NCBI RefSeq assembly: GCF_014117215.1
Contig: NZ_JACGXS010000003.1
Coordinates: 248,001-312,000, forward strand
Reading direction: 5' to 3'
Length of the DNA: 64,000 nt
Origin: Stenotrophomonas tumulicola
GTDB lineage: Bacteria; Pseudomonadota; Gammaproteobacteria; Xanthomonadales; Xanthomonadaceae
A program made the translations under genes and the position numbers. Below are positions 62,668-64,000 of the stretch, in pieces. Every line of letters begins with the position of its first letter. The stretch's first letter is position 1. Below the pieces are notes generated by a model. That model was not told where the DNA came from, made no database searches, and saw nothing but the letters and a program-made list of their open reading frames with translations.

Positions 62668-64000
62668 TTGCGACCGCTGCTGCTCTCCGCTGCCTTGACC
62701 CTTGCGCTGGCCATGCCGTTGGCCAACGCCCAGGATTCGTTGCCGGACATCGGGTCCTCGGCAGGTGAACTGCTGACCCCGGCCCGCCAGGCCGAATATG
62801 GCGGGATGATGCTGCGCGAACTGCGCAACTATGGCTACCTGCTGGATGACCCGATGGTCACCGAGTGGCTGCAGGGTATCGGCGCCAGGCTGGGTTCCAA
62901 CAGCGCCCAGCCGCGGCAGTCCTACACGTTCTTCATGATGAAGGACCGCCAGATCAACGCCTTTGCCACGCTCGGTGGCTATATCGGCGTCAATGCCGGC
63001 CTGGTGCTGACCGCCGAACGCGAGGACGAGGTGGCGGCGGTGCTGTCGCATGAAATCGCCCACGTCACCCAGCAGCATGTGCTGCGTGGCGTCGAACGGG
63101 CACAGCGCGACCAGATCCCGATCCTGCTTGGCATGCTGGCCGCCATCGTCGCGGCCCAGCAAGCAGGGGGGAACTCCTCCGGTGACGCCACCATGGCCAG
63201 CATCGCCTCCGGCATGGGCCTGATGCAGCAGCGCCAGATCGACTACACCCGTTCCAATGAGTCCGAGGCCGACCGCCTGGGCATCCGCACGCTGGCCCGC
63301 AGCGGCTATGACGTGGATGCGATGGCCGGCTTCTTCGAGCGCATGAGCGCGTCCATGCGCGGCAACGATGGCGGCTACAACGTGCCGGACTTCCTGCGCA
63401 CGCACCCGGTCAACACCACCCGCATCAGCGAGGCCAAGCTGCGCGCCGAACAGATGAAGAAGGACACCGTGGTGCTGACGACCGAGGTACCCGGCGGAGT
63501 GCGCCGGGAGCGGGTCAATCCCAGCGACCCTGCCCTTTCCGAGCCCCTCACGCGGCGCCTGAACCTGCTGCTGCCGCCCGGCATGCAGGTATCGGTGGGC
63601 CAGCTGAGCCGTGGCGCCAGCGGCCAGTTCGACTGGGCGCGCGAGCGCCTGCGGGTGCTCAGCGCCACCACGCCATCGGAACTGACCCGCGAATACCAGG
63701 GGCTGGCGCGCAGCCAGAAGGGCGGCCTGAGCCCGGCCCAGCGTTATGGCCAGGCCCTGGCGCAACTCAATACCGGCACCGGCGGGGCCGCCGGGGCAGC
63801 GCGGGCGCTGGCCGAACTGAACGATGCAGATCCGGAAAACCTATGGGTGGCACTGGCCTTGGGCGAAGCTGAATCGCGCTCGGGACAGGCGGCGCGGGCC
63901 AACGAACGGTTCGAACAGCTGCTGCACCAGCATCCGGGCAGCCGACCGGTCGCCTTGACGTACGCGCAGATACTGAACGAGCAGGGAGGACCCGCCGCCG
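62668..64000 (+). CDS. M48 metalloprotease with TPR tail, BepA/YfgC-like (partial)
   Basis: A periplasmic zinc protease that checks outer-membrane protein assembly. A TTG start at 62668 with GAGGA six to eight bases upstream gives a signal peptide (LRPLLLSAALTLALAMPLANAQD, cited as LLLSAALTL and AMPLANAQ). The M48 motif HEIAHVTQQH and third ligand ESEADRLG follow, then helical repeats (PENLWVALALGE). The gene runs off the right edge, so about the last part of the TPR region is missing. No upstream ATG is in frame. Confidence 0.88.
   Translation, partial: MRPLLLSAALTLALAMPLANAQDSLPDIGSSAGELLTPARQAEYGGMMLRELRNYGYLLDDPMVTEWLQGIGARLGSNSAQPRQSYTFFMMKDRQINAFATLGGYIGVNAGLVLTAEREDEVAAVLSHEIAHVTQQHVLRGVERAQRDQIPILLGMLAAIVAAQQAGGNSSGDATMASIASGMGLMQQRQIDYTRSNESEADRLGIRTLARSGYDVDAMAGFFERMSASMRGNDGGYNVPDFLRTHPVNTTRISEAKLRAEQMKKDTVVLTTEVPGGVRRERVNPSDPALSEPLTRRLNLLLPPGMQVSVGQLSRGASGQFDWARERLRVLSATTPSELTREYQGLARSQKGGLSPAQRYGQALAQLNTGTGGAAGAARALAELNDADPENLWVALALGEAESRSGQAARANERFEQLLHQHPGSRPVALTYAQILNEQGGPAA

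Overview
The window is 64 kb of GC-rich chromosome from a gammaproteobacterium of the family Xanthomonadaceae, most likely Stenotrophomonas (S. maltophilia complex). Three things point there. The gene order yceD-rpmF-fabH-fabD-fabG-acpP-fabF-pabB-mltG-tmk-holB-pilZ is of that type. There is an NAD-type isocitrate dehydrogenase. GTAG-ended palindromic repeats of the SMAG type (GTAGCGCCGGGCC...GGCGCTAC) lie between genes. The genus is an inference; no 16S gene is present.

Layout. 1-2.6 kb: a bestrophin-like channel, a chloroperoxidase-type hydrolase and tRNA-Val. 2.7-13.9 kb: a long minus-strand cluster that runs from ribosomal protein L32 through type II fatty acid synthesis to p-aminobenzoate, cell wall, dTMP kinase, polymerase III delta-prime and PilZ genes. 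A kinase-like gene lacking its catalytic aspartate sits inside it. 14-24.4 kb: maf, a membrane glycosyltransferase, a moxR-DUF58-transglutaminase operon with an Slp lipoprotein, hinT, and dnaX-ybaB-recR.

24.6-36.6 kb is a genomic island. It starts at the 3' end of tRNA-Ser(GGA) with a tyrosine integrase and ends at a 15-base copy of the tRNA 3' end. It is richer in A+T than its surroundings. Its cargo is: a superfamily 2 helicase overlapping a small zinc-knuckle gene; an XRE regulator with a near-perfect 22-base palindrome, divergent from three envelope genes; an unknown zinc-ribbon protein; and two convergent units that meet tail to tail. One unit is an unknown gene plus an sce7726-type nuclease. 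The other is a membrane coiled-coil protein, an ImmA/IrrE peptidase and a Beta-family protein. This last group is the best candidate for an undescribed conflict or defence system.

36.6-49.3 kb: a quinone-reductase-like flavoprotein with its TetR regulator, sugE under a guanidine-II riboswitch, the 4.5S SRP RNA, lipopolysaccharide core genes (kdkA, a GT9 heptosyltransferase), tRNA-Ser(CGA), a PP2C phosphatase, dnaQ-rnhA-methyltransferase, gloB-mltD and ppiD. 49.4-57.3 kb: tRNA clusters (three Asp, Val, Leu, two Lys, His) around the protein quality-control genes hupB, lon, clpX, clpP and tig. 57.7-59.5 kb: a small phage-like regulatory patch next to tRNA-Arg and tRNA-Pro. The window ends with a Bax-inhibitor-like protein, isocitrate dehydrogenase, a CMD-family protein with glutaredoxin, and the start of a BepA-like protease cut by the window edge.

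All identifications come from reading the sequence and from remembered family features; no database search was run.
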